A stretch of 64,000 nt of DNA from CAVYYW01 sp963772845 (GTDB taxonomy: Bacteria; Bacillota; Bacilli; Bacillales; Sporolactobacillaceae): contig CAVYYW010000014.1 of the NCBI GenBank assembly GCA_963772845.1, forward strand, positions 1,364,001 to 1,428,000, read 5' to 3'. Below the pieces are notes generated by a model. That model was not told the origin of the DNA, did not search any database, and saw nothing but the letters and a program-made list of their open reading frames with translations. The position numbers and the translations under genes are program-made. Positions 35,134-43,367 of this stretch are shown here, in pieces (the first letter of the stretch is position 1; each line of letters starts with the position of its first letter).

Positions 35134-35153
35134 GTCACAGAGCGGAATCTGTG
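35134..35153 (-). terminator. Hairpin downstream of tRNA-Val
   Basis: Perfect TCACAGA-GCGGAA-TCTGTGA hairpin 22 bases after the tRNA. The following sequence is AT-rich without a clear T-run. Confidence 0.45.
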
Positions 35154-35175
35154 AACTATTATATATAAATATGTA

Positions 35176-35250
35176 TGGTGACCCGTACTGGATTTGAACC
35201 AGTGACCCCTTGCCTGTCAAGCAAGTGCTCTCCCGCTGAGCTAACGGATC
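35176..35250 (-). tRNA. tRNA-Val(GAC)
   Basis: 75 bases with encoded CCA. Acceptor GATCCGT pairs with ACGGGTC (one G-U); anticodon arm CTTGC-TTGACAG-GCAAG gives anticodon GAC for valine codons GUC/GUU; T-arm has GGTTCAAATCC. Single tRNA, not in a cluster. Confidence 0.93.
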
Positions 35251-35474
35251 AGTATGTATGTCTTTCTGAGGACAAGTATAAATATACATGATACAGAAAA
35301 AGCTGTCAACGATTATTTTAGAAATACTTCTGATCAAATTATATGAATTTATCAAGACACATGACTAATAAATGTAACCGCGTATTTTCAGCAACATATA
35401 TATGGGATCAGATACTACATTTGACTCCAGCTTATACTACTTTCAAACTCACCATTAAAATGCCCACCCTCTAT

Positions 35475-35518
35475 TTTTAATCGATCTAAAGGCCCTGACT
35501 TCACCAGGGCCTTTAGAT
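35475..35518 (-). terminator. Terminator of the pgpA-like gene
   Basis: 13-bp perfect stem TCTAAAGGCCCTG/CAGGGCCTTTAGA; the minus-strand T-tract is weak. Confidence 0.75.
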
Positions 35519-35528
35519 TGATCGTCGT

Positions 35529-36092
35529 TTATCTCAAAAACTCATCAATATTGGATGTATGATCGCCTTTTCCTTCGTCCATCATTTTTTCTTCTTCATC
35601 ACGGATGTGGTGAGCAAGACGGCTTGAAGCGTTAGCAGCAACGCTTGCGACAAGATCGTCAAGAAATGTATGAACACCGCCGGCAACCTTTGTATCAAGC
35701 TTCTTAATAATGCCGATTTTGGCTTTATCTAAATGGCCATAGGTTGTAACAGCGATGCTTCCATAACTGAACACGGCTCCGATAGCAATCGTTTCATCAA
35801 TCCCAAACAGACCTTCATCCTGCTCGACAATTGTCTGAAGAGGTTCAGAAAGCATTTTCTTTTCGGCAAGCATGTCGAGTTCCACGCCTACAAGAATGGC
35901 ATGCTGCATTTCGCGTTTTTGCAGGACAGCTTCAACACTCTCAAGGCAGGCATCCATCGTAAGGTCTGGGGCATACGGGGATTGCATTTCATAAACGATC
36001 TCCGCAATATCTGGTAGTTCGACACCACGTTCTTTTAAAAGGGATTGGGTGGCTTTAGCCACTTCTTTACTGTGTACCCTGTCTGCTCTCAT
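35529..36092 (-). CDS. Phosphatidylglycerophosphatase A-like protein
   Basis: 187 residues of the PgpA family (Bacillus YutG/YpjQ type): VELPDIAEIVYEMQ, ILVGVELDMLAEKK, GLFGIDETIAIGAVFSYGSIAVTTYG, and HTFLDDLVASVAANASSRLAH with acidic residues that may bind Mg2+. Proposed reaction: dephosphorylation of phosphatidylglycerol phosphate. Whether this branch is the main enzyme in Bacillus is unsettled. Single gene. Confidence 0.8.
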   Translation of the reverse strand: MRADRVHSKEVAKATQSLLKERGVELPDIAEIVYEMQSPYAPDLTMDACLESVEAVLQKREMQHAILVGVELDMLAEKKMLSEPLQTIVEQDEGLFGIDETIAIGAVFSYGSIAVTTYGHLDKAKIGIIKKLDTKVAGGVHTFLDDLVASVAANASSRLAHHIRDEEEKMMDEGKGDHTSNIDEFLR

Positions 36093-36195
36093 GTTTCTTC
36101 CCCCTCTATAATGGGTATTCTAAAGTTACCCCAATAACGTAAGTATATCATTTATGTTAAAATGATAGGGAATTGTTCAATTATTGGAGGATACT

Positions 36196-36936
36196 ATGGC
36201 AAAAAATAAAGGAACGATAGAAGAGATTAGCATTACAAGCCAAGAACTGGAACGCACGTTCAGCCTGCTGGTTTACTTACCTTACAACTATTCACCATTG
36301 TACACGTACCCATTGCTTCTAGTACAGGATGGAAAAGATTATTTTCAGCTAGGCCGTCTCCCAAAGGTTGCTGATCAGTTGATAGAAGATGATAAAATCG
36401 AAGATGTTGTTATGGTCGGCATACCCTATGAGAACCCAAAAACGCGCTGGCAAATGTACCACCCTGATGGCAAATGGCATGAAGCCTATATTAATTTCCT
36501 TGTCAGAGAACTGATGCCTGTCTTGAAAGAACGTTACGCCATTGATGATCTTGCGGGAAACCGGACACTTATGGGTGAATCCTTAGGCGGGACGATTTCT
36601 TTAATTACAGCACTTAGATATCCGAACTCATTTTCAAATGTCGTCATGCACTCACCTCTTGCCAATGCCGCTGTGCTTTCTGATGTTGAGAAGTCAGGTG
36701 ACTTGGCTCCATTTCATATTTACCATGTTATTGGTAAGAAAGAAACCGAGGTTGAGACAACTCACGGGGAGACTGAGAATTTTCTCGAGCCGAACCGGGT
36801 CTTAAACCAGCATTTTATCAATAAAGAAATGAGCTATTATTTCTATGATGAGCTTGACGGCAACCATACTTGGAAAACGTGGCAGCCGGATATTGAACGA
36901 ACAATGCTTGAAATGTTTAAAAAGAGTGATTATTAA
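36196..36936 (+). CDS. yjcH: YjcH-like alpha/beta hydrolase (esterase family)
   Basis: 246 residues of the esterase-D-like family: LLVQDGKDYF, nucleophile elbow GESLGG (Ser129), and late His in DGNHTW. Start set at ATG 36196, 5 bases after GGAGG; the TTG at 36184 lies over that site. First of yjcH-yjcG-yjcF, the same order as in B. subtilis. Substrate unknown. Confidence 0.88.
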   Translation: MAKNKGTIEEISITSQELERTFSLLVYLPYNYSPLYTYPLLLVQDGKDYFQLGRLPKVADQLIEDDKIEDVVMVGIPYENPKTRWQMYHPDGKWHEAYINFLVRELMPVLKERYAIDDLAGNRTLMGESLGGTISLITALRYPNSFSNVVMHSPLANAAVLSDVEKSGDLAPFHIYHVIGKKETEVETTHGETENFLEPNRVLNQHFINKEMSYYFYDELDGNHTWKTWQPDIERTMLEMFKKSDY

Positions 36937-37011
36937 AAAATAAACATATAAAATAATCAGGCTTTTTGATATACTTTAACTAAGACCGATTTTGCACGAG
37001 GAGGGACAACA

Positions 37012-37530
37012 ATGAAATACGGTATTGCGATGTTTCCATCTAAAGAACTGCAGGACAAGGCCAATTCCCTAAGAAAACGTTACGATTCACACTATGCGCT
37101 AATTCCGCCGCATATTACTCTTAAGTCTCCTTTTGAAGTGGGAGATGATGAGGTAAAAAATGAAATGGCTAAATTAAAACAAATCGCTGATGAGACGGCT
37201 CCAATCGAGATCAAATTCAGCAGAGTTAGCTCCTTTCATCCCATAAATAACGTTATTTATTTTAAAATCGATGCAACGGATCAAATCCTCGATCTTTATA
37301 ACAGGCTGCATTCAGAAGAACTACGAGGTATGGAAGAAGAATACACATTTGTTCCCCATCTTACCATTGCACAGAATCTGACGGATGAAGAACACTCAGA
37401 CGTTCTTGAAAGCCTGAAAATGAAAGAGATTTATCATGAAGAAGTGATCGACCGTTTCCAAATTTTGTATCAGCTTGAAAATGGCTCATGGACTGTTTAT
37501 GAAACCTTCCAGCTTGGAAAGAATTTATAA
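37012..37530 (+). CDS. yjcG: YjcG, 2H phosphoesterase-like protein
   Basis: 172 residues with both HxT motifs of the 2H family: PPHITLKSPF (His34, Thr36) and VPHLTIAQ (His116, Thr118). Related to 2'-5' RNA ligase/cyclic phosphodiesterases, so RNA or cyclic nucleotide ends are possible substrates. AGGAGGGAC upstream; stop overlaps the next start by one base (TAATG). Confidence 0.9.
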   Translation: MKYGIAMFPSKELQDKANSLRKRYDSHYALIPPHITLKSPFEVGDDEVKNEMAKLKQIADETAPIEIKFSRVSSFHPINNVIYFKIDATDQILDLYNRLHSEELRGMEEEYTFVPHLTIAQNLTDEEHSDVLESLKMKEIYHEEVIDRFQILYQLENGSWTVYETFQLGKNL

Positions 37531-37955
37531 TGATCGATGTGAAAATTGTTAAAACAAAAGAGCATTATAATGATGCTCTTTCTGTGCGTCGGGATGTCTT
37601 TATTAATGAACAGGAAATCTCTCCTGAACTAGAGATTGATGAGCTGGAGAACGAATCCATCCACCTAGTGGCTTATGATGATGATGTTCCTGTCGGTGCC
37701 GGAAGGGTGCGCATTGTCCAGCACAAAGGAAAAGCTGAAAGAATCTGTGTGCTTTCTTCTTACAGGGGCAAAAAAATTGGTCAGGCCATTATGCTCGCTG
37801 CTGAGGAGTTTGTCCGTTTGGAAGGGCTTGATAAAATGGCATTGAATGCACAGAAGCACGCGGTTCCTTTTTATGAAAAACTGGATTATACGATTACTTC
37901 AGATGAATTTATGGATGCAGGTATACCGCATTTTGAAATGGAAAAAACGTTATAA
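37530..37955 (+). CDS. yjcF: YjcF, GNAT-family acetyltransferase
   Basis: 141 residues; GNAT core with VPVGAGRVRIV, acetyl-CoA loop VLSSYRGKKIGQAIM and LNAQKHAVPFYEKLDY. Translationally coupled to yjcG. Substrate unknown. Confidence 0.92.
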   Translation: MIDVKIVKTKEHYNDALSVRRDVFINEQEISPELEIDELENESIHLVAYDDDVPVGAGRVRIVQHKGKAERICVLSSYRGKKIGQAIMLAAEEFVRLEGLDKMALNAQKHAVPFYEKLDYTITSDEFMDAGIPHFEMEKTL

Positions 37956-37964
37956 GCACTGCCT

Positions 37965-37995
37965 AAAAAACGCTGGGAATTCCGAGCGTTTTTTT
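37965..37995 (+). terminator. Terminator of yjcHGF
   Basis: AAAAAACGCT/AGCGTTTTTTT hairpin. Confidence 0.9.
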
Positions 37996-38081
37996 ATGCT
38001 CATTTAATCTGATAAAAAAATACCAGATACATAAATCCATTATTTAAAGCCAAGCTAAACGTGTTAAAGGAGGTTTTTGCG

Positions 38082-38759
38082 ATGCACCATTACCTGTCCT
38101 TAGCCGTTGAACTTGTGGTTGGTTTGTTTGCTTTACTTTTTTTGATGAAGCTGATGGGGCGGGCTTCCATAGCTGAAGCCACCCCTTTTGATTTTGTGTC
38201 AGCAATTGTTCTTGGAGATTTTGTTGGCAGCGCGATTTACGATCCAAAAGTTAAAGTAACGAGTATATTATTTGCGATCGCCTTATGGGGGATCATGATC
38301 TTATTAATTGATTTTATAACGCTGAAAATTAATGTTTCGCGAGGTCTGTTTGAAAGCAAGCCATCCCTCATCATTCAGAACGGCGTGTTAAATCGTGGTG
38401 AAATGAAGAAAAATAAGCTTGATATGAATCGCCTGCAAACGCTGATACGCGAAAAAAACGCTTTTTCGATTCGTGAAATTGAGTTTGCCATTCTTGAAGC
38501 AAACGGAAAGATCTCCGTCATTAAAAAACCGATGTATGACACCGTAAAAAGAAAGGATCTGCAGCTCCCGATCACATCTATCAGTATGCCGGTGACACTG
38601 ATCAGTGACGGTGTTCTAATAAAAACAGCTCTCCGTGATATTCATAAGAATGAGGAGTGGCTGCAAGATGAATTACAGCTTAGAGGCTTCAAAAAAATAA
38701 AAGACGTCTTTTTAGCAGAATGGCGGGAAGAAGACGGTCTTTTTATCCACGGTAAATAA
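38082..38759 (+). CDS. YetF/YrbG-family membrane protein (DUF421)
   Basis: 225 residues: three N-terminal membrane helices and a cytoplasmic domain with the family block KPSLIIQNGVLNRGEMKKNKL and REKNAFSIREIEFAILE. Start at ATG 38082, 8 bases after AAAGGAGG. In Bacillus such proteins (YetF and relatives) are tied to germination or sporulation in some reports, but no function is sure. Confidence 0.85.
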   Translation: MHHYLSLAVELVVGLFALLFLMKLMGRASIAEATPFDFVSAIVLGDFVGSAIYDPKVKVTSILFAIALWGIMILLIDFITLKINVSRGLFESKPSLIIQNGVLNRGEMKKNKLDMNRLQTLIREKNAFSIREIEFAILEANGKISVIKKPMYDTVKRKDLQLPITSISMPVTLISDGVLIKTALRDIHKNEEWLQDELQLRGFKKIKDVFLAEWREEDGLFIHGK

Positions 38760-38761
38760 TC

Positions 38762-38998
38762 TTAAACGGTTCTGTCAATCCGCCCGCCAGTTCCTGTCAC
38801 CTCATGATAGATGCGTTTAAAACTTTGCTGTTTTCCGGTTTTCACTGCATTCTCAAGCATTTCTTTAAATCCTGGTTGTGATTTCCTGTCTTCGATCCGG
38901 TTAACGGCAGGTGTTCTCATTCTGTATGGCTCGTTCATTACCAAGCGTTCGGTATAAATTCTATCTGTCTGCACTTCTGCTGGAAAACGGTAGCCCAT
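38762..38998 (-). CDS. Small basic hypothetical protein
   Basis: 78 residues, start at ATG 38998, 6 bases after GGAGGTG. Polar, with PAEVQTDRIYTERLVMNEPYR and a Gly-Arg C-terminus; no membrane helix. No family recognised. Convergent with the YetF-like gene (2 bases between stops). Confidence 0.6.
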   Translation of the reverse strand: MGYRFPAEVQTDRIYTERLVMNEPYRMRTPAVNRIEDRKSQPGFKEMLENAVKTGKQQSFKRIYHEVTGTGGRIDRTV

Positions 38999-39084
38999 TC
39001 CGAGCACCTCCTTTTCCTTTTTAATACCCATTTTTCCCGATATGTAACCTTAAAAGGGAGAGCTGCTCACTCCCCCCTTTTTGC

Positions 39085-39309
39085 TTAGTCCTGTTGCTCT
39101 TCAGTGCCATCGTTATTTTCTGGTCCTTGGGCTTGCGGGATCGGAAATCCCCAAAAGTCTCTTTCAATATGTTGTGGTGGCTGATTTTGATTTTGTTGCC
39201 AATTGTTTCTGCCGTCGTGACGCTCCTGATGAATAATGACTTCATTCGCTTTAATGTGAAGTGTATCAACATGTATGGTTTTTGAAGAACGCTTGTTATC
39301 CTCTGTCAT
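39085..39309 (-). CDS. Small polar hypothetical protein
   Basis: 74 residues, start at ATG 39309 after GGAGGGATC. A short conserved-looking N-half (KTIHVDTLHIKANEVIIH) is followed by an Asn/Gln/Pro-rich tail. It sits in the cluster in the place of the cot genes, so a spore role is possible; no family recognised. Confidence 0.6.
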   Translation of the reverse strand: MTEDNKRSSKTIHVDTLHIKANEVIIHQERHDGRNNWQQNQNQPPQHIERDFWGFPIPQAQGPENNDGTEEQQD

Positions 39310-39386
39310 CATGATCCCTCCTGAAAAACTGGTTTCATGACACTATATGCAAATGCCCTCCTTTCTGTCTGGGCAAATTCTAGGTA

Positions 39387-40373
39387 TTATTTCTTTTCAT
39401 CCAGGCCATTCAATGACAAATGATGCAGGCCCTGGATTTTATAATCTTCTTTAGAAAAATAGGCATATAATTCAATCACAAGCTGAGGACAAGTCGCTCT
39501 GTCAATCGGGATTTGAAAGTCTTTGAGCGACAATGTGCCACCTTCCTCGATCAAGACATTCTGAATGGGATGCAGCCAGAGTTCACCGCGTTCTTTTGCT
39601 TCATTTGACCAATCGTTATCCATATACATCCACTGAATTTGGTTATCCTCAGCCTCTGTCATCGGCAAATGATCCGTCCCATAGATTTTCCCCTTCATTC
39701 CAGCTACATCTCCTGGAGTAAAACGAAAGCAAAGCAATGGCGTTGATAAAGCCTGCTTTCCGATATTCTCAATATGGCAATCGCCCCTAATTAACATACG
39801 TTTTTCCTGCCATATCGTCGCATAATCGGCATAAAGAATAGCTTGAAAGGATTTTGACTGATTTTTTATAGGTTGGTCTAAATGGATGGGCTGGCTGCCG
39901 CCTTTGTTACCGATACCTTTCAACTGCCGTTCATAGAATGCCAGACGTTTTTCATATACAAGAAGCCGCTCTTCTTGTTCATGAATTAATTGCTCCATTT
40001 CTTTCAGCAACTGTTCATAGCTTTCTTTCTTATCTGCTGAAATCGGTGCATCAGCTTTCTGTACCTGACTCTCCAGTTCTCCGTACGCATCCATTACATT
40101 TTGATAGCGAAGCTCAAGTTTACGGTGGCTTGAAAGCAGCTGATCGTATTTATCCTGAGCTTCTGCAGCATCTTTTTGAAGATTTTTTTCTTCATTTGAT
40201 TTTTTATCATATTCCTTCATGGTTTGCAGTAGGGACTCATTTTCTTCTTGCATCATGACAAGTTGTTTCTCTAAAGACAAAGATTTTTGTTTATAAAATT
40301 GTTCCCGATCAAGCAAACGGTGATAACTTAATGCATCCGGACGCTTTTCCAAATTGTTCAGCTCCTCAAACAC
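39387..40373 (-). CDS. Coiled-coil protein at the cot locus
   Basis: 328 residues: a long coiled coil (about residues 20-150, heptad-rich EEKNLQKDAAEAQDKYDQLL and EQEERLLVYEKRLAFYERQ), then a beta-rich C-terminal half (ILYADYATIWQEKRMLIRGDC, FRFTPGDVAGMKGKIYG). I recognise no family. B. subtilis has cotVWXYZ-cotO between fabI and yjcF, and this gene occupies that place, next to a Cys-rich protein. A spore-coat role is inferred from position. Confidence 0.7.
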   Translation of the reverse strand: MFEELNNLEKRPDALSYHRLLDREQFYKQKSLSLEKQLVMMQEENESLLQTMKEYDKKSNEEKNLQKDAAEAQDKYDQLLSSHRKLELRYQNVMDAYGELESQVQKADAPISADKKESYEQLLKEMEQLIHEQEERLLVYEKRLAFYERQLKGIGNKGGSQPIHLDQPIKNQSKSFQAILYADYATIWQEKRMLIRGDCHIENIGKQALSTPLLCFRFTPGDVAGMKGKIYGTDHLPMTEAEDNQIQWMYMDNDWSNEAKERGELWLHPIQNVLIEEGGTLSLKDFQIPIDRATCPQLVIELYAYFSKEDYKIQGLHHLSLNGLDEKK

Positions 40374-40489
40374 CCTTTTTTCTATGATATGCCTTAAGAA
40401 GCCTCTTTTTGCTCATTCACTGATATTAAGAACAGCTTTTGTTTCTTCATAAAGACATTGTGCCCGCACTGGTCAAGGGAAATTTGACA

Positions 40490-40521
40490 AAAAAAAGAAG
40501 CGGACATTTGCCCACCTCTTC
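40490..40521 (-). terminator. Terminator of the Cys-rich gene
   Basis: GAAG(A)GG/CC(G)CTTC hairpin followed on the minus strand by T7. Confidence 0.65.
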
Positions 40522-41696
40522 TAATGTTTGACTCTCATATCATCGCGGTGATTGACGCAGTCTTCGATGGACAGCGTGCCTTCATCAACATCAACGATTC
40601 CCGTATCAAAGAAAGTATGGCCTGTTCTTTCATTAATAAGTTGGACCTGGAATTGGTCCCCATGGCTGGAATTAACAATCGCTAAGTTGAAATCAAGTCT
40701 TTTGCCTTTATCTGTCTTACCATCACCGCTTATTAGTAGCTTCACTCCGCCATCACATGGCTTGCATCTTAAAGATTCTTCGTCAAAGTTTTGAGCAAAG
40801 AAACTAAAATCTTTTAGGCCATCTTCAGCATCCCGGTCGTCGAATGTAAAATCGAAAACACTGTCAATTAAGCTGCAATTCGGGCAAATGTTAACGAGAA
40901 TGCCAGCCCTGCCAGATTCTGTGCATTCCTCAGAGGTTCTTCCACTCGCTTCTCCTTCTGCCGAGCAATCACAACCTTTTTTCGGGAAAATATCGGGACA
41001 CTGCTGTGGAAACGTAATTGGCGGACACTGATCAACGCTAATCGGTGCTTCAATATTATTTTCACGTGGTGAACAAAATTTCGCTAAAATTTCGAGTTTG
41101 ACTTCCGCTTCGATTTGAACGTCTACACAGAAGGTTACCTCAACCTTGATTCTACCTGGTGATGGACTGTTTAGCATTAAAGTTCCTGTGGATAATTTAC
41201 AGAATATTTTAGATACTCTGCACAGTAAATCTGTACCATCTGGAAAACACAGAACAAACGACTCTATTGCGTTAACATCTGTTTTTAGCGATGTAACAAC
41301 TTCTCCCTGCCGATCGACCACTTCAATTCGCACTTCTGCAGTAAAAAGAAGATCTACCAGTTGCGCATCAACAAATTCCCCATTTAGCGGAACAGTGACA
41401 TTTTTCTTGTCGCCAATCTGTTCACAAAAGAAGCCGCTATTTTCTACTAGCATACTGTCGCTTTGAGAGATAGGGAAAAGCGGTGGTGTCACTGGTGTTT
41501 GACAAATAATGCGGAGCGGCCGGCGACGTGGATCTTCCATCGCACATTCGATTGCTTCCAGCTGTTCCTCAGTAAAAGAAACGTTTTTACTTACTGTCAG
41601 CGTGTCTGTCACCCAATCATATACTTTAGGGACTCGAATGCACTCATCTTGAAGGCTGTTCGAGGCTTTAGCCATCCGTCGATGATGATTACTCAT
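40521..41696 (-). CDS. Cysteine-rich protein, candidate spore-surface component
   Basis: 391 residues, about 20 cysteines, no signal peptide or membrane helix. N-terminal block ECIRVPKVYDWVTDTLTVSK, central beta-rich region RIKVEVTFCVDVQIEAEVK, then CPPITFPQQCPDIFPKKGCDC and CPNCSLIDSVFDFTFDD. Cytosolic Cys-rich proteins at the cot locus of spore formers often build disulfide-linked coat or exosporium layers, so this is my best guess; I cannot name a family. Start at ATG 41696 after GAAAGGATGG. An ATGGGT-AC-ACCCAT palindrome lies upstream. Confidence 0.7.
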   Translation of the reverse strand: MSNHHRRMAKASNSLQDECIRVPKVYDWVTDTLTVSKNVSFTEEQLEAIECAMEDPRRRPLRIICQTPVTPPLFPISQSDSMLVENSGFFCEQIGDKKNVTVPLNGEFVDAQLVDLLFTAEVRIEVVDRQGEVVTSLKTDVNAIESFVLCFPDGTDLLCRVSKIFCKLSTGTLMLNSPSPGRIKVEVTFCVDVQIEAEVKLEILAKFCSPRENNIEAPISVDQCPPITFPQQCPDIFPKKGCDCSAEGEASGRTSEECTESGRAGILVNICPNCSLIDSVFDFTFDDRDAEDGLKDFSFFAQNFDEESLRCKPCDGGVKLLISGDGKTDKGKRLDFNLAIVNSSHGDQFQVQLINERTGHTFFDTGIVDVDEGTLSIEDCVNHRDDMRVKH

Positions 41697-41903
41697 TGTA
41701 TCCCATCCTTTCTTCAAATAACCCGTAACTCCTTCATGGGTTCTTTACATAGTATGGGTACACCCATGATATTGGCACACCGCTTTACGCCCATTTTCTT
41801 AAACAGAATATATAATTAAGACCCGATTTAAAAACAGGTGCCGCCAGTACTCAACATCTCAGCCATTTCGGAATAAACTATGGTAGAAAAGAGGTGATGT
41901 GCG

Positions 41904-42074
41904 GTGAGAAGAAAAGCAGTTGAGGAATACTATAAGCATATTAAAAGAAGAAAACTTCGTGCAACAAGAAAAGAACCTTCCCTCTTGGAAGTCAAACAAC
42001 CGCGGCAAGGCTGTTCAACCTGCGGAAAACCGAAGCAAGTTACCCAGATACACAGGGAATTTAAAGGTATGTAA
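41904..42074 (+). CDS. Small basic protein with CxxC motif
   Basis: 56 residues from GTG 41904 with AAGAGGTG upstream. Basic N-half (RRKAVEEYYKHIKRRKLRATRK) and CSTCGKP near the end. It is divergent from the Cys-rich gene. No family recognised; another frame (41920-42117) has no ribosome site. Confidence 0.55.
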   Translation: MRRKAVEEYYKHIKRRKLRATRKEPSLLEVKQPRQGCSTCGKPKQVTQIHREFKGM

Positions 42075-42121
42075 TAATACGGTGCCTGTCACGCCCCGGA
42101 ATTTGTCGATTAAATAAAAAA

Positions 42122-42155
42122 GCAAAAAAAAACAAGCTCTTTACGAGAGCTTGTT
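42122..42155 (-). terminator. Terminator of fabI
   Basis: ACAAGCTCT/AGAGCTTGT hairpin followed on the minus strand by T9. Confidence 0.92.
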
Positions 42156-42164
42156 TTATATTAA

Positions 42165-42941
42165 TCAGATGCTGAGTGTGTTAAATCCAGAGTCTACGTG
42201 GAGTGTTTCACCAGTCATCCCACTTGAAAGGTCGCTCATTAAGAAAAGCGCTGTGTTGCCGACATCTTCCGGTGTGATCGCACGGCGAAGCGGCGAGCGT
42301 TCTTCAATAACTTTAATCACACTGTTAAAGTCTGAAATACCTTTAGCAGATAGCGTACGGATCGGCCCTGCCGAAATCGCGTTCACGCGGATATTCTCTG
42401 GTCCCAGATCATTTGCCAGGTACTTCACGCTTGCATCAAGGCTAGCTTTCGCCACACCCATGACGTTGTAATTTTGTACAACACGCTCACCGCCAAGATA
42501 GGTGAGTGTAATAATGCTTCCGCCTTCAGTCATAATCTTTCTTGCTTCTTTAGCGACAGCTGTTAAAGAATACGCACTGATATTTTGAGCAAGCAAGAAT
42601 CCATCCCGGGTGGTGTTCATATACTCCCCGTCAAGCTCCTCTTTATTTGCAAAAGCAATGCAATGAGCAAGCCCGTGAATAACACTGACGTCCTTTTTGA
42701 TGGCATCGAATGTTGCTGTTATTTCTTCATCCGAAGTCACATCGCACGGATAGAAGAGGCTGTTCTGCTGCTCCAACCCTTCTGCAAGTGAAACGACATT
42801 GGACTTGAAGCGTTCGCCTGCATATGTAAAAATCAGCCTCGCGCCCGCCTTATCCAGCGCCTGTGCAATGCCCCAAGCAATGCTTCGTTTATTGGCAACA
42901 CCCATTATTACATACGTCCGACCTTCTAATGAAAGATTCAA
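42165..42941 (-). CDS. fabI: Enoyl-ACP reductase (NADH/NADPH)
   Basis: 258 residues, short-chain reductase fold. Dinucleotide-binding GVANKRSIAWGIA and catalytic Y-x6-K (Tyr158, Lys165 in NYNVMGVAKAS). Last step of each fatty-acid elongation round. Starts at TTG 42941, 7 bases after AGGAGG. An extended -10 (TGGTATAAT) lies about 45 bases upstream. No clear FapR site seen. Confidence 0.96.
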   Translation of the reverse strand: MNLSLEGRTYVIMGVANKRSIAWGIAQALDKAGARLIFTYAGERFKSNVVSLAEGLEQQNSLFYPCDVTSDEEITATFDAIKKDVSVIHGLAHCIAFANKEELDGEYMNTTRDGFLLAQNISAYSLTAVAKEARKIMTEGGSIITLTYLGGERVVQNYNVMGVAKASLDASVKYLANDLGPENIRVNAISAGPIRTLSAKGISDFNSVIKVIEERSPLRRAITPEDVGNTALFLMSDLSSGMTGETLHVDSGFNTLSI

Positions 42942-42986
42942 TGTAAAACCTCCTGAAATATAAATCCTTTAATTTATCCTACACGT

Positions 42987-42995
42987 ATTATACCA
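42987..42995 (-). promoter_or_regulatory. Extended -10 promoter of fabI
   Basis: Minus strand TGGTATAAT, the TGnTATAAT form; the -35 (TTATTT, 17 bases up) is weak, as is common with extended -10 promoters. Confidence 0.5.
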
Positions 42996-43244
42996 CACCC
43001 GAGCTATTCAAATAAAAGGCACTTTACTTTATTATATTTCTGAATTTAGTATGAAGAAACTGATAGAAGTCTTTCCATTGCTCTTTTTTGTTGCGGCGAT
43101 GAAATTAACAGCAGCTTGGACACTCGTAACCATCTTTTAAATGCGAAATTTATAAAGAATCCCAAATATAAAAATTTCTTGTCTAATGCCATCTGTCTGT
43201 TTTCATTCTCGCAAGTTTAAGCTATGATGGGTAAGGATGTTATT
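42996..43244. other. Spacer between fabI and rodA
   Basis: AT-rich divergent region; I see no gene or structured RNA besides the fabI promoter and the short ORF that follows. Confidence 0.4.
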
Positions 43245-43343
43245 ATGAATTTGGCTTCTCCCTCGGATAATTTTTATTTAGCAATCGTTGGGATCTACAA
43301 TGATTTCCAACATCAGTTAGAAGGTCTGAATGATCTTCATTAG
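43245..43343 (+). CDS. Possible 32-codon leader ORF before rodA
   Basis: ATG 43245 with AAGGATG 5 bases upstream, reading MNLASPSDNFYLAIVGIYND and ending 24 bases before the rodA start. No similarity known. Could be a real upstream ORF or chance. Confidence 0.3.
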   Translation: MNLASPSDNFYLAIVGIYNDFQHQLEGLNDLH

Positions 43344-43367
43344 ATTATAGAGAAGGTTCGATGTCTT

